Of a DNA stretch of 28,824 nt, positions 8,324-15,482 are shown piece by piece. Numbering within the stretch: position 1 is the first letter of the stretch; every line of letters starts with the position of its first letter. The DNA is from Xanthobacteraceae bacterium. GTDB lineage: Bacteria; Pseudomonadota; Alphaproteobacteria; Rhizobiales; Xanthobacteraceae. The notes beneath the pieces were generated by a model. It was not told where the DNA came from and searched no databases. It was given only the letters and a program-made list of their open reading frames with translations. A program made the translations under genes and the position numbers. The DNA is taken from the NCBI GenBank assembly GCA_030037105.1, contig JASHRY010000058.1, positions 1 to 28,824 on the forward strand, given 5' to 3'.

Positions 8324-8340
8324 GTCTCAACCTGTGAGAC
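8324..8340. promoter_or_regulatory. Inverted repeat upstream of the P450 gene, candidate operator
   Basis: GTCTCA and TGAGAC form perfect 6-bp arms separated by 5 nt. The site sits about 110 bp upstream of the P450 start (- strand) and about 185 bp before the lipoprotein start (+ strand). The size and spacing fit a dimeric repressor site, but no regulator gene is adjacent, so the binding protein is unknown. Confidence 0.35.
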
Positions 8341-8410
8341 GATATCGATCGCGAGTCGTTGAATCGCAATGCATTGGCGCCGCCATGATCCGTTAGCCGT
8401 CCAGCCCGCC

Positions 8411-8440
8411 TTGAGAACGCCACCGTCGGCTTGATATAAT
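8411..8440 (+). promoter_or_regulatory. Sigma-70-like promoter for the lipoprotein gene
   Basis: TTGAGA at 8411-8416 and a perfect TATAAT at 8435-8440 are separated by 18 nt. Transcription would begin near 8447, almost on top of an in-frame ATG at 8448. This favours the downstream ATG at 8508 as the real start and leaves a leader of about 60 nt. A consensus -10 is unusual in this G+C-rich sequence and suggests steady expression. Confidence 0.55.
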
Positions 8441-8507
8441 GTAAGCTATGGCAACGCATGGGTGGTGCGGGTGCGTCAGGGGCTGCCGGCGGGTCACCGG
8501 TCAACGG

Positions 8508-9053
8508 ATGTTTGCGCGCCGGACTCCTCTTGTTGCCGTGGTAGCTCTATTGCCGGCATTGGCCGCGTGCTCTTCTTTTTTCTCTTCTCCTTCCTCCTCC
8601 CCCTCCTCCTCAAATGCGGCAGCGGATCAGTCCAGTTCTGCGGCTTCGTACCGACCGCCAGCGACCGCTGCTCCCACCTCCCAGACATCTCCACCACCGA
8701 ATTCCTCCACTGCAAACGCGACCCCTCCTGCTTCTTCGGCCCAATCGGAAGGTGCGTTTGCCGGCGTCTATCCATCGGTGTCGCTCGTCGATTATTTCAA
8801 GGGTTCGACGGATTCCTCGCCGTCAACCCAAACGGCGGCCGTCCCGCATCCGCCGAGCACCTATACGCCCGCGGGTGAGCCCTACACTCCCGCTTCTGGT
8901 CAGCCGGGCGAGGGCGGAGCTTCCGGCCTGCCTGCGCCCCAAGCAGCGGGCGTCGGCGCGGCTCAACCGGCAAATTCCGATGCGGCGGCGTCCGCCATGC
9001 CCTATCCGCAAGAGTCGCTCTGGGATATTTTCAAAAAGTCCGACGCCCAGTGA
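8508..9053 (+). CDS. Low-complexity outer-membrane-type lipoprotein with duplicated short motif
   Basis: The protein is 181 aa from the ATG at 8508. This start gives a textbook lipoprotein signal: MFARR, a hydrophobic core, then LAAC with Cys21 as the lipidated residue. The in-frame ATG at 8448 would put 20 extra residues, including several Cys and Arg, before it. The mature part is disordered, rich in Ser, Pro, Ala and Thr. Two copies of one motif stand out from this background, YPSVSLVDYFKGS (88-100) and YPQESLWDIFKKS (166-178). They share Y-P-x-x-S-L-x-D-x-F-K-x-S. The disordered linker and repeated motif suggest a tether with two equal binding sites, perhaps for a periplasmic partner. I recognise no family. 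It has its own promoter and is convergent with the MFS gene. Confidence 0.75.
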   Translation: MFARRTPLVAVVALLPALAACSSFFSSPSSSPSSSNAAADQSSSAASYRPPATAAPTSQTSPPPNSSTANATPPASSAQSEGAFAGVYPSVSLVDYFKGSTDSSPSTQTAAVPHPPSTYTPAGEPYTPASGQPGEGGASGLPAPQAAGVGAAQPANSDAAASAMPYPQESLWDIFKKSDAQ

Positions 9054-9091
9054 TCGTCGCTCGAGGGCGTGCGTATTTTTAGCTCAAGCGC

Positions 9092-9110
9092 CTTTTATCT
9101 GCGATAAAAG
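9092..9110. terminator. Hairpin between convergent lipoprotein and MFS genes
   Basis: CTTTTATC (9092-9099) and GATAAAAG (9103-9110) are perfect 8-bp arms with a 3-nt loop. The site overlaps the last codons of the MFS gene and lies 39 bp after the lipoprotein stop. A bidirectional end of transcription is plausible, but the stem is A/T-rich and there is no long T tract, so its strength is doubtful. Confidence 0.35.
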
Positions 9111-10282
9111 CTAATAGTTGGCGTGAGCACGATCAACGGCAGCACCGCCAACGCGATCGGCAGAAAAGCGAGGCGCTCCACGCCGGTAAGATCCCAGGTG
9201 ACGCCGCCGATGATCGCAGGGACCATCCCGCCAGCATAGCCGATAGTGAACATCGCCGCCGACACGCGGGCGACCTCGCCGGTGCTGCTCAACAGGGGCG
9301 GCAGCGTGAGACCGAGCGCGAACGCGGTGCCGATCACAAAGCCAAGGACTGCGGCGCTCGCGACGGTCACAGTGTTTGCAGTGGCGACGATCAGCCCGAT
9401 GCAAGCCAGGGCAATGATTCCGGCGAGCACGAAGGGCCACGCTCTGCGCTCGAGGTGGTGCGCGAATCCGATCAACAGGAGCGAGGCCGGAAGCTGGCCG
9501 GCGTTGAGCGCTGTAAGCGCCGGATTGACGAGATCGGGGCGCCCGGTCTGGGTGAGATATTCGGGCAAAAATGCGTTGCTGCCGAAATAGAGCGCGACAA
9601 CGCCGCCGAAGATGACGCCAAGACGGATGATGTCGCGGAGCGGAATGTCGGGCCACCAGCGCGGCGCGCTGGCAGCGGGCTGGCCAGCATCACGCGGCGC
9701 CATCACCAGCAAAAGAATCGCGGCCGCGGCGATCGGCCCCGCCCAGAATACAAAAGTCGCTCGCCAACTTTGGCCGAACAAGGAGAACAGCAGCGGGAAG
9801 AGCGCCACCGGCAAAATTTCGCCGACCAGCAGGCCATTGGTGTAGGTGCCGGTGCCAAGCACGATGTTGCGTGGCAACCATCGATCAACCAAAGCCGGCA
9901 TCGCCGGCTGGGTGACGGCGACGCCGATGCCCATTACCGCGGTGGCGGCAAGGAGCGTCAGGGCGTCGAGCGTGATCCCGCGCAGCGCTGATCCGAGCGC
10001 CGTGAGGAAGAGCCCCGTCACCGCCGCTACCACGACGCCGACCCGCGCCACCAAACGCGAGCCGACCAGCGCCGCAGCCGCGAACAGGACGACCGGCAGG
10101 CTGGTCAGGATGCCGACGTGGGTTCCCGACAAGTGAAGTTCGGCGCGCAGCACCGGAATGACCGGCGGCACCGCGAGGATCGCCAGCCGCAGCGCGTTGC
10201 CGACGAGCCACAGCAAGAGCAGCGGAATTGCAAGGGGCTGAGACTTCGGCTGTCCCACTGAGGCGAAAGCGCTTCGCTCCAT
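9095..10282 (-). CDS. MFS transporter, CynX/NimT family
   Basis: The protein is 395 aa from the ATG at 10282. A GTG at 10318 would add 12 residues but has no ribosome site. About twelve hydrophobic helices are visible in two halves, with a cytoplasmic basic loop near the middle (APRDAGQPAASAPRWWPD). The first loop, SGTHVGILTSLPVVLF, and the stretch AVTQPAMPALVDRWLP match the CynX/NimT branch, which includes cyanate and 2-nitroimidazole transporters. It is probably a proton-coupled exporter or importer of a small organic molecule in the inner membrane. No cyanase or carbonic anhydrase gene is nearby, so cyanate is not supported as substrate. Its neighbours do not suggest a partner. Confidence 0.85.
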   Translation of the reverse strand: MERSAFASVGQPKSQPLAIPLLLLWLVGNALRLAILAVPPVIPVLRAELHLSGTHVGILTSLPVVLFAAAALVGSRLVARVGVVVAAVTGLFLTALGSALRGITLDALTLLAATAVMGIGVAVTQPAMPALVDRWLPRNIVLGTGTYTNGLLVGEILPVALFPLLFSLFGQSWRATFVFWAGPIAAAAILLLVMAPRDAGQPAASAPRWWPDIPLRDIIRLGVIFGGVVALYFGSNAFLPEYLTQTGRPDLVNPALTALNAGQLPASLLLIGFAHHLERRAWPFVLAGIIALACIGLIVATANTVTVASAAVLGFVIGTAFALGLTLPPLLSSTGEVARVSAAMFTIGYAGGMVPAIIGGVTWDLTGVERLAFLPIALAVLPLIVLTPTISFYRR

Positions 10283-10600
10283 CGGCAATCGAACTTTGTT
10301 GTCTTCCCCGCCTTCCACTTAGCACGGTGGCGCGGTACACGTATCAGCAAAGCAGCTGACGGCGTGTGCCCGTGCCGACTCGCAAACGGTCGGGGTGATT
10401 CCGTATGTTGTCGTTATGCGAATTCTTGATGCGCGCTACTGCAACGCGCTTTATACGCAACGGCACCGCAATTGCCACAGCGGAATTTTCCTTGATCCAT
10501 TTCCGAACGTAACGGCAAGCCTATTGCGGTCCCGTTGCACCCAATCTGCGGTTACACGGCCCAAACGAACGGCTGATTAATCGTCAGTTTGGCGGTGCTC
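10283..10600. other. Intergenic stretch without a convincing gene
   Basis: About 318 bp between the MFS start and the RutD-like stop. Short ORFs here have no ribosome site or family character. CCAAAC (10561-10566) and GTTTGG (10587-10592) form a loose inverted repeat just after the RutD-like gene in its direction of transcription. This could be a weak end of transcription, but it has no T tract. Confidence 0.5.
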
Positions 10601-11398
10601 TCAGGCTGCAAGGAAGTCGAGCAGGGCGGCGTTGCTGGCGTCGGGGCAGGTTACCGTGCAGGCGTGGCCCCCATCCGGCAACAATGTCATGCGCCCCCGA
10701 GGCAAGCGATTGACGAGAGCCTCCGATGCGGTCCAGGGCACCAGGACATCGTCCTTCGCGGCCAGTGCCAGGACCTCGACGCGAATTTCGGCCAAATATT
10801 CGGTGGCGTCCCAGGCCCGCAACGCTGCCAAGCGCGTACAAAGATTGTCGACCCCTTGGAAATGCGACACGCCCTTCGCATCCTCGACGGCCAAGTATGC
10901 TGCGTTGGCAGACGCCCACGCGGCCGGATACAGGAAAATCGCCCGCGCTCGGATGTAGGCGGGCACGCCGCAATGTTTCAGCAAGGCTAGGCGTGCTTCG
11001 AAGCAGCGCTCCGTATGCGAATCTATTCGCGCCCAACCGTTCACGACCGCGAGGCGTTTCAGGCGCTGAGGATGACGGCGCGCGAACTCTAAACCGACCA
11101 CCCCCCCCAAAGCGTGGCCAACGAAATGGCAGGACGATATGTTAAGCTGATCCAGCAGCGCCACAGCTTCATCCGCCATGTCCGCGATGCTATAGCCTTC
11201 AGGTAGACGCGATCGGTCTGCTCCAGTCCCGCGCTGATCGTAGGTCACCACGCGGAAACGCTTCTCAAACGCGTCTAACTGCGGTGTCCAATAAGCCGCA
11301 GCGCCGCCAAGGCCGGAGCAGAACAGAACTACATCCGCGTTACGGTCTTGCCGCATTGGCGATGACGATCCGGGCTGTGCGACCGTGCTCATCGGCAT
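10601..11398 (-). CDS. Alpha/beta-fold hydrolase, RutD-like
   Basis: The protein is 265 aa from the ATG at 11398, preceded by GGAAGGAA; an upstream TTG is less likely. The resemblance to E. coli RutD (aminoacrylate/carbamate-type hydrolase of the Rut uracil pathway) runs through the whole length: LFCSGLGGAAAYWTPQL, VVTYDQRGTGADR, VVNGWARIDSHTERCF, FLYPAAW, SHFQGVDNL and DGGHACTVT. The nucleophile elbow reads GHALGG, with Ala96 where most hydrolases have Ser. As I recall, RutD shares this GHALG. Asp217 and His245 are in place. No other rut genes are visible. It sits at the end of the - strand cluster, after a gap of about 260 bp. The role may be hydrolysis of a small amine-containing or carbamate intermediate. 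Confidence 0.8.
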   Translation of the reverse strand: MPMSTVAQPGSSSPMRQDRNADVVLFCSGLGGAAAYWTPQLDAFEKRFRVVTYDQRGTGADRSRLPEGYSIADMADEAVALLDQLNISSCHFVGHALGGVVGLEFARRHPQRLKRLAVVNGWARIDSHTERCFEARLALLKHCGVPAYIRARAIFLYPAAWASANAAYLAVEDAKGVSHFQGVDNLCTRLAALRAWDATEYLAEIRVEVLALAAKDDVLVPWTASEALVNRLPRGRMTLLPDGGHACTVTCPDASNAALLDFLAA

Positions 11399-11658
11399 GT
11401 TGCTTCCTTCCAACTTGAAAAGACGTGCTTGAGTTCATTCTCGTCACAGCCTTTGGAAAATCCGCGCCGGTGATCCCGAAGAACGGTCGCGACGTTGTTG
11501 AGCGCAGTTTTGCGCGAAGGCCATTCTTGGCCTGACGTGTCGCATCTGCGGATGGTCGCCGAAACAATCCGAAGATGTAAGGCGCCCTGCCGGACAGGAA
11601 TTCAAAGTAGCGGGATTTCGGTACGGTGACGTCGTCTGACTTGGCCGACCCGTAATCG
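11399..11658 (-). other. Gap inside the - strand cluster, no convincing gene
   Basis: A 219-bp frame (11444-11662) starts with ATG overlapping the ferredoxin stop, but its product (Ser, Pro, Arg and Thr rich) matches nothing I know. Another frame spans the region and reaches into both neighbours. Codon use in both frames is unlike the flanking genes. The gap may hold the worn remains of a gene; nothing better is visible. Confidence 0.4.
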
Positions 11659-11970
11659 TCATTCCGGAAGTTCCACAAGTACACGATCCGCTTCTTCTTT
11701 CGCTGGGTAGGTCGAAAGTGGTGTGTTCGCGGGCGGCGAGCGCACCTCACCGGTCGGAACGTGAAATAGCGCTTGATGCAAAGGGCATTCTATGCAGTCG
11801 CCGTCCAAATACCCGTCGGAAAGTAGTGCGACTTCATGCGTGCAAACGCCACTCGTCGCATAGACCGTGCCTTCAATGCGATAGAGAGCGACTTTAATTC
11901 CATTGACCTCCACGCCCAAAACGCTTCCGTTCTCAAGGTCGCTTGACCGAGCGGCCACGTGCCATCCCAC
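11659..11970 (-). CDS. Rieske [2Fe-2S] ferredoxin, oxygenase electron-transfer component
   Basis: The protein is 103 aa with a GTG start at 11970. A GAGGCGGGGG stretch lies about 9 nt upstream. Ligands are Cys43 and His45 (CTHE), then Cys62 and His65 (CPLH). The 16-residue gap between the pairs and the following GEVRSPPA are typical of the soluble ferredoxins of three-component ring-hydroxylating dioxygenases (NagAb/BphF/CarAc type). It carries electrons from a flavin reductase to the oxygenase alpha subunit in the cytoplasm. It lies 36 bp after the MBL-fold gene on the same strand, so co-transcription is likely. The matching oxygenase and reductase are encoded at 26684-28398 and 13829-15052. 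It might also serve the P450 at 6827-8212, though Rieske proteins rarely do so. Confidence 0.92.
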   Translation of the reverse strand: MGWHVAARSSDLENGSVLGVEVNGIKVALYRIEGTVYATSGVCTHEVALLSDGYLDGDCIECPLHQALFHVPTGEVRSPPANTPLSTYPAKEEADRVLVELPE

Positions 11971-12006
11971 AGTTGTTCACCCCCGCCTCAAGCGACGCAC
12001 AGTCAG

Positions 12007-12897
12007 TCAAGCGCTCCGACGCGTCGCCGGCCGAGCCGCGGGTAGGTTGCCGCGTTGGCCGGGCGGCGGTTGGCTGACCGCATCTATGTAGCGGCTCACT
12101 CCGCGCGCCAAAATCTGCTTTGCATTCGATTTGATAAGTGCCTCCGGCCAGGCACCGTAGATCGACTCAAAGGACCAAGGCTCCAACACGTCCGCGACCC
12201 GCTGCACGGTGCTGGCGTCGAGCGGAATGAGGTTCGGATAGCTCCACATAAAGCTCACCGTTTTGTCCGGTCCGACGACCTGCACGGTATCGCCTGAGAG
12301 AAGCGCGCCCTTGCCGGTGGCGCCTGCCGCCCAGTGCAGCACAGTGGCGCCGGTGAAGTGGCCGGCTGTATGTATCAACGTCACGCCCGGGAAGATTTCC
12401 TTCGTCGCGCCCTTCCAGAACTCGATAGTCGGATCGGGCCGCATGACCCACTCCCGATCCCCCTCATGGAGCAGGATTGGCGCACGGCCAAACGCATGGC
12501 TCCATTCGACCATGGTCGTATAGTAATGCGGATGGGAGATCGCGATTGCCGAGATCCCGCCGAGCTTCCCGACGATCTCGACGGTCGCGTCGTCGATGTA
12601 GGTGATGCAATCCCAAAGCACATTGCCGCGCGGCGTGCGCAGCAGGAGTGCCCGCTGGCCGATGCCGATGCCGGGCGCCGTGGCGATGCCAAACAGGTCA
12701 GGCTCATATTTGGCGTACCCATTCCGGTGAGATGCCAGCCACGGCTTGCCCGAACCGTGCATCTGTTCAAGCGTGGTCCAGCCCTGGCCGTGCGGGTGCA
12801 CGTACTGCCGCTCCTCCTGACAGATTGCGCATCCATCTGGAGGCGAGGCACTCGGCGTATACTGCGTGCCGCACATGGTGCAGATGAAGGCCGGCAT
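12007..12897 (-). CDS. Metallo-beta-lactamase-fold hydrolase with N-terminal zinc ribbon
   Basis: The protein is 296 aa from the ATG at 12897, with GGAG 11 nt upstream. Residues 1-35 form a rubredoxin-like zinc knuckle with Cys6, Cys9, Cys23 and Cys26 (CTMC and CAIC). The MBL fold follows. The metal loop reads SHPHYYTTMVEW with His122 and His124, but the usual Asp-His of HxHxDH is Tyr-Thr here. Further on are HTAGHFTG (His180) and LLSGDT (Asp203). The last His of the second metal site is not obvious. The pattern suggests one metal ion or an altered active site. Similar zinc-ribbon MBL proteins exist in proteobacteria without a known role. The gene lies 29 bp after the NTF2-like gene and 36 bp before the ferredoxin, so it is probably in one operon with them. 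Confidence 0.82.
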   Translation of the reverse strand: MPAFICTMCGTQYTPSASPPDGCAICQEERQYVHPHGQGWTTLEQMHGSGKPWLASHRNGYAKYEPDLFGIATAPGIGIGQRALLLRTPRGNVLWDCITYIDDATVEIVGKLGGISAIAISHPHYYTTMVEWSHAFGRAPILLHEGDREWVMRPDPTIEFWKGATKEIFPGVTLIHTAGHFTGATVLHWAAGATGKGALLSGDTVQVVGPDKTVSFMWSYPNLIPLDASTVQRVADVLEPWSFESIYGAWPEALIKSNAKQILARGVSRYIDAVSQPPPGQRGNLPAARPATRRSA

Positions 12898-12926
12898 TGT
12901 TCAAGTCTCCGTGGTAAGGACGTACC

Positions 12927-13346
12927 TTACAAAAGGTTCAGCTGCTTGAGTTGAGTCGCGACATCCATGAAGATCGTTTCGCGGCTTATCTTGTCACCGT
13001 TAAAATCGATGATGTTGACAAGCTTCACGTTGAATTTTTTCCCCGTGGGTTTGAATTCGCCGAAGTTGGTTGTCGAATAAGGGCCGAGATGCGTGCCTGA
13101 GTAGTCCGCGAGCATGATGACGCAATTCAAACCTTCGATGAGACGTCGCGGAAAAACGTTAAAATCTGGAAAGGCTTTCCATAGGGCGCCGTACCGGCCT
13201 GCGACGGCCTTGTTGCCCTCGTAGCAGTTGCCCGCCACTTCATCACGAACTGAGTTTTCGCCATCGAGCGTTGCCAGCATGGCGTCCATATCGTGTTGAT
13301 TTTCGACGGCCAGATGCTGCAACACGCAGTCGATCAGAGAACTCAC
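12927..13346 (-). CDS. NTF2/SnoaL-like protein (ester cyclase or polyketide-cyclase type)
   Basis: The protein is 139 aa with a GTG start at 13346, preceded by AAAGGAG. No in-frame ATG fits. The pattern is that of the SnoaL-like, NTF2-fold family: an N-terminal helix (CVLQHLAVENQHDMDAMLAT), the GNKAVAGRYGALWKAFPDF segment with its Phe-Pro-Asp core, then beta strands with the G-x-F-x-P-T-G-K-K motif (GEFKPTGKKFNVKL) and DFNGDKISRETIFMD. Members include small cyclases, hydratases and non-catalytic binding proteins. It is the first gene of the probable operon with the MBL-fold and ferredoxin genes. It may be an isomerase or cyclase acting on the oxygenase product; this is inference. Confidence 0.85.
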   Translation of the reverse strand: MSSLIDCVLQHLAVENQHDMDAMLATLDGENSVRDEVAGNCYEGNKAVAGRYGALWKAFPDFNVFPRRLIEGLNCVIMLADYSGTHLGPYSTTNFGEFKPTGKKFNVKLVNIIDFNGDKISRETIFMDVATQLKQLNLL

Positions 13347-13828
13347 GGCATTACTCCTTTGCTTATAGGGTAAAACATGCTCGATCTATGATGCGGCGGG
13401 AAGGTCCAGTTTCGGGTAAACCGTGGTACCAGTACTGTCGATCAGGCCCGGCGCGATCTCATGTGGGTGCCTTGTCGAGTGGCGTGCGAGCAACTCGACA
13501 CACTCGCGAACGGCGCGAGTTTCCAGGGTCGGAAATCTCAGAGCCAGGGCCGCGACTCTCGATGGGTCGCGGGAGCGTCACCAGTCTGCCGTCCGTCGAC
13601 GCCCGCTTGCACCGGGGAATCAGGCCGTGATGCCCGGCGCCATGATTGTACGCATAGGCGTCTTCATTGACCGAGCGCGCGGTGAAGTTTTCATGCGCAG
13701 CATAACAAGATTGGCAAGCTGGCAAGCAGACGCGGTAGAGAATCCATTCGGTCGCGCCGCTTAACCGCTGCGGACCGCGCGCCGAGGAGGCCGATACAAA
13801 GCATCGCTACACAACGGCCGCTGTTACA
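13347..13828. other. 482-bp gap between reductase and NTF2-like genes
   Basis: Short frames exist on both strands, the longest encoding 119 aa on the + strand and 88 aa on the - strand, but none has a recognisable family, a good ribosome site or consistent codon use. The tandem pair TTGGCAAGC/TGGCAAGC near 13711-13727 is the only local repeat seen. Since the operon genes on both sides run leftward, the gap probably holds the promoter for the NTF2-MBL-ferredoxin operon. It may also carry a decayed gene. Confidence 0.45.
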
Positions 13829-15052
13829 TCACGACGGCAAAGAAGCGCCGCGCAGAATTTCATTAAGATTTTCAGCCGAGACAAGACGCTGACAATCGAC
13901 CTCGATGTTCTTTTGCATAAGGCGGCGAGTGACAGCTATTTCCTGGCTGCGGTTAACCCCCGCAACAGCGGCAATTTTGTTGCCGTTCATGTAAAAGGAT
14001 ATGAACCGGCTGTTGTCATCGCCACGGACGACGATGTCATTGTAATTTCCGAAGATGCCAAGGATCTGCAATTTGGCCTCGTACTGGTCGGACCAGAAGT
14101 AGGGCACGTCTTGATAGGGCAATTCGACGCCTAGAACGGCCTTCGCCACCGCAATTGCTTGGTTCTGCGCGTTGGACCACGACTCGAGCCGCATACGACC
14201 GCCGAACCCATCGGGTTGATTGGCAACATCGCCCGCGGCATAAATCGAAGCGTCCGACGTCCGTCCAAACACGTCGACGACGATGCCATTGTTGGTTTCT
14301 AGGCCAGCGTCACTTGCGATCTCTACGTTTGGAAGCACTCCGATTCCGATCACGGCGGTTTCGGCGACAATTCTATTTCCATCTGACATCTCTGCGAACT
14401 CGAAACTTTTTCTGCCCTGAAACTCGCTTACCGTAGTCTCTAGTAGGATTCGAACGCCCCGGTCTTGGTGTAGTTGTTGCAGGTAGCGCGCAATATTCGG
14501 GGGCAACACGCGAGCGCAAAGCTGATTAGACGCTTCAACCAAAACCACATCGACGCCTCTCTGGCGTGCGGCGGCGGCAATTTCAAGCCCGATCCATCCG
14601 CCGCCCACCACGAGCATGTGCGAGCCGGGGATAAGTGATTGGCTGATTGCGAGGCTGTCGTTAATTCCTCGCATATAATGGATTCCCGGCAGGCCGGCTC
14701 CTGGAGTGCCGAGCCTCCGAACCCTGCTGCCGGTTGTGAGCACGAGTCGGTCGTACGTAAGCGCGCGACCGTTAGACAAGGCCACAATCTTGTTTATGCG
14801 ATCGATGGAAGTTGCACGGCAGCCAAGCATCAAATCGATGTCAAGTTCCGTGAACTTGTTGAGAGACCACAAATAGGTGCTTTCTGGACTTCGCAAACCT
14901 AGCAGCACATCCTTGGAAAGAGGGGGGCGCTCGTAGGGGGGATGCTGCTCATCGCCCACGAGGACGATCTTGCCAGCGAATCTCTGGTCACGAAGCGTCT
15001 TAGCTATCCAGCCGCCAGCCTGTCCGGCGCCTATTATGACGATTGTTCGCAT
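13829..15052 (-). CDS. FAD-dependent ferredoxin:NAD(P)H reductase of a ring-hydroxylating oxygenase
   Basis: The protein is 407 aa from the ATG at 15052 (MRTIVIIGAGQAGGW), the canonical start of this family. The frame extends 19 codons further without sense. FAD binding: GAGQAG at residues 8-13, ERPPLSK at 41-47, TTGSR at 106-110 and YAAGDVA around 271-277 (Asp275). NAD(P)H binding: GGGWIG at 150-155. The C-terminal domain includes PYFWSDQYEAKLQILG, typical of oxygenase reductases such as AndAa, NagAa and BphG. It moves electrons from NADH to the Rieske ferredoxin encoded at 11659-11970. By eye, A+T is higher here than in the phage and P450 genes, which hints at a separate origin. It is oriented with the ferredoxin cluster but separated from it by 482 bp. 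Confidence 0.93.
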   Translation of the reverse strand: MRTIVIIGAGQAGGWIAKTLRDQRFAGKIVLVGDEQHPPYERPPLSKDVLLGLRSPESTYLWSLNKFTELDIDLMLGCRATSIDRINKIVALSNGRALTYDRLVLTTGSRVRRLGTPGAGLPGIHYMRGINDSLAISQSLIPGSHMLVVGGGWIGLEIAAAARQRGVDVVLVEASNQLCARVLPPNIARYLQQLHQDRGVRILLETTVSEFQGRKSFEFAEMSDGNRIVAETAVIGIGVLPNVEIASDAGLETNNGIVVDVFGRTSDASIYAAGDVANQPDGFGGRMRLESWSNAQNQAIAVAKAVLGVELPYQDVPYFWSDQYEAKLQILGIFGNYNDIVVRGDDNSRFISFYMNGNKIAAVAGVNRSQEIAVTRRLMQKNIEVDCQRLVSAENLNEILRGASLPS

Positions 15053-15482
15053 CTGATTTGAGCCCCATACAGTGCAGCGCGCTCGGCACATAAGCCACCG
15101 CAAAATCACCAGTATCGTATCGTAGTATGACGTGTTGTCTCTCTGTGGTGAAAGTGAGACTATCTGAATTTAGAAAAATAAAGCACTTGATGTCAAAAAC
15201 CTATCGACGAAGAACCTCAGCAGCAACCGGCCGCTTGAACTCCGAAAAAGAGTACGGGCGCATCGAGCAACACTCGCGCCTCGACGCCCTCGGTTCGTCG
15301 TAAACGGCATCAATTTCTAATTCGTGTCCCTCTGACGCCGCATGACCGCGCTCTTCAAGTGAATGCGGCCGGATTGTCTAGTCTGCAGCATGTGGAGTCG
15401 AAGTGGTACTAGGAGGTGCCCGCGTTAATGCGCTAAAGGATCAAGTATTGTATTGTGCAGGACATGTCGGGACCCTGGTAAC
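15053..15482. other. Intergenic region between divergent reductase and GT20 genes
   Basis: About 430 bp, relatively A+T rich. It must contain the promoters for the reductase (leftward) and perhaps the GT20 gene (rightward). A 37-codon frame at 15190-15303 has no clear ribosome site and is not accepted. A short direct repeat (GTATCGTATCGTA, near 15114) is the only other structure seen. Confidence 0.4.

Noticed and set aside
9095..10318. Cyanate transport role for the CynX-like protein
   Set aside because: The family name alone suggests it; no cyanase or carbonic anhydrase gene is near, and the family also carries other substrates.
13459..13725. 88-codon - strand ORF in the gap after the reductase
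   Set aside because: No family recognised, composition shifts midway, and no convincing start signal.
14440..14462. GATTCGAAC-like string resembling a tRNA T-arm (on the - strand GTTCGAATC)
   Set aside because: It lies inside the reductase gene, the neighbouring bases do not pair as a T-stem, and no acceptor or anticodon arm fits.
15190..15303. 37-codon ORF upstream of the GT20 gene
   Set aside because: No ribosome site, no recognisable family, and Arg/Ser-rich composition like a chance frame in an intergenic region.
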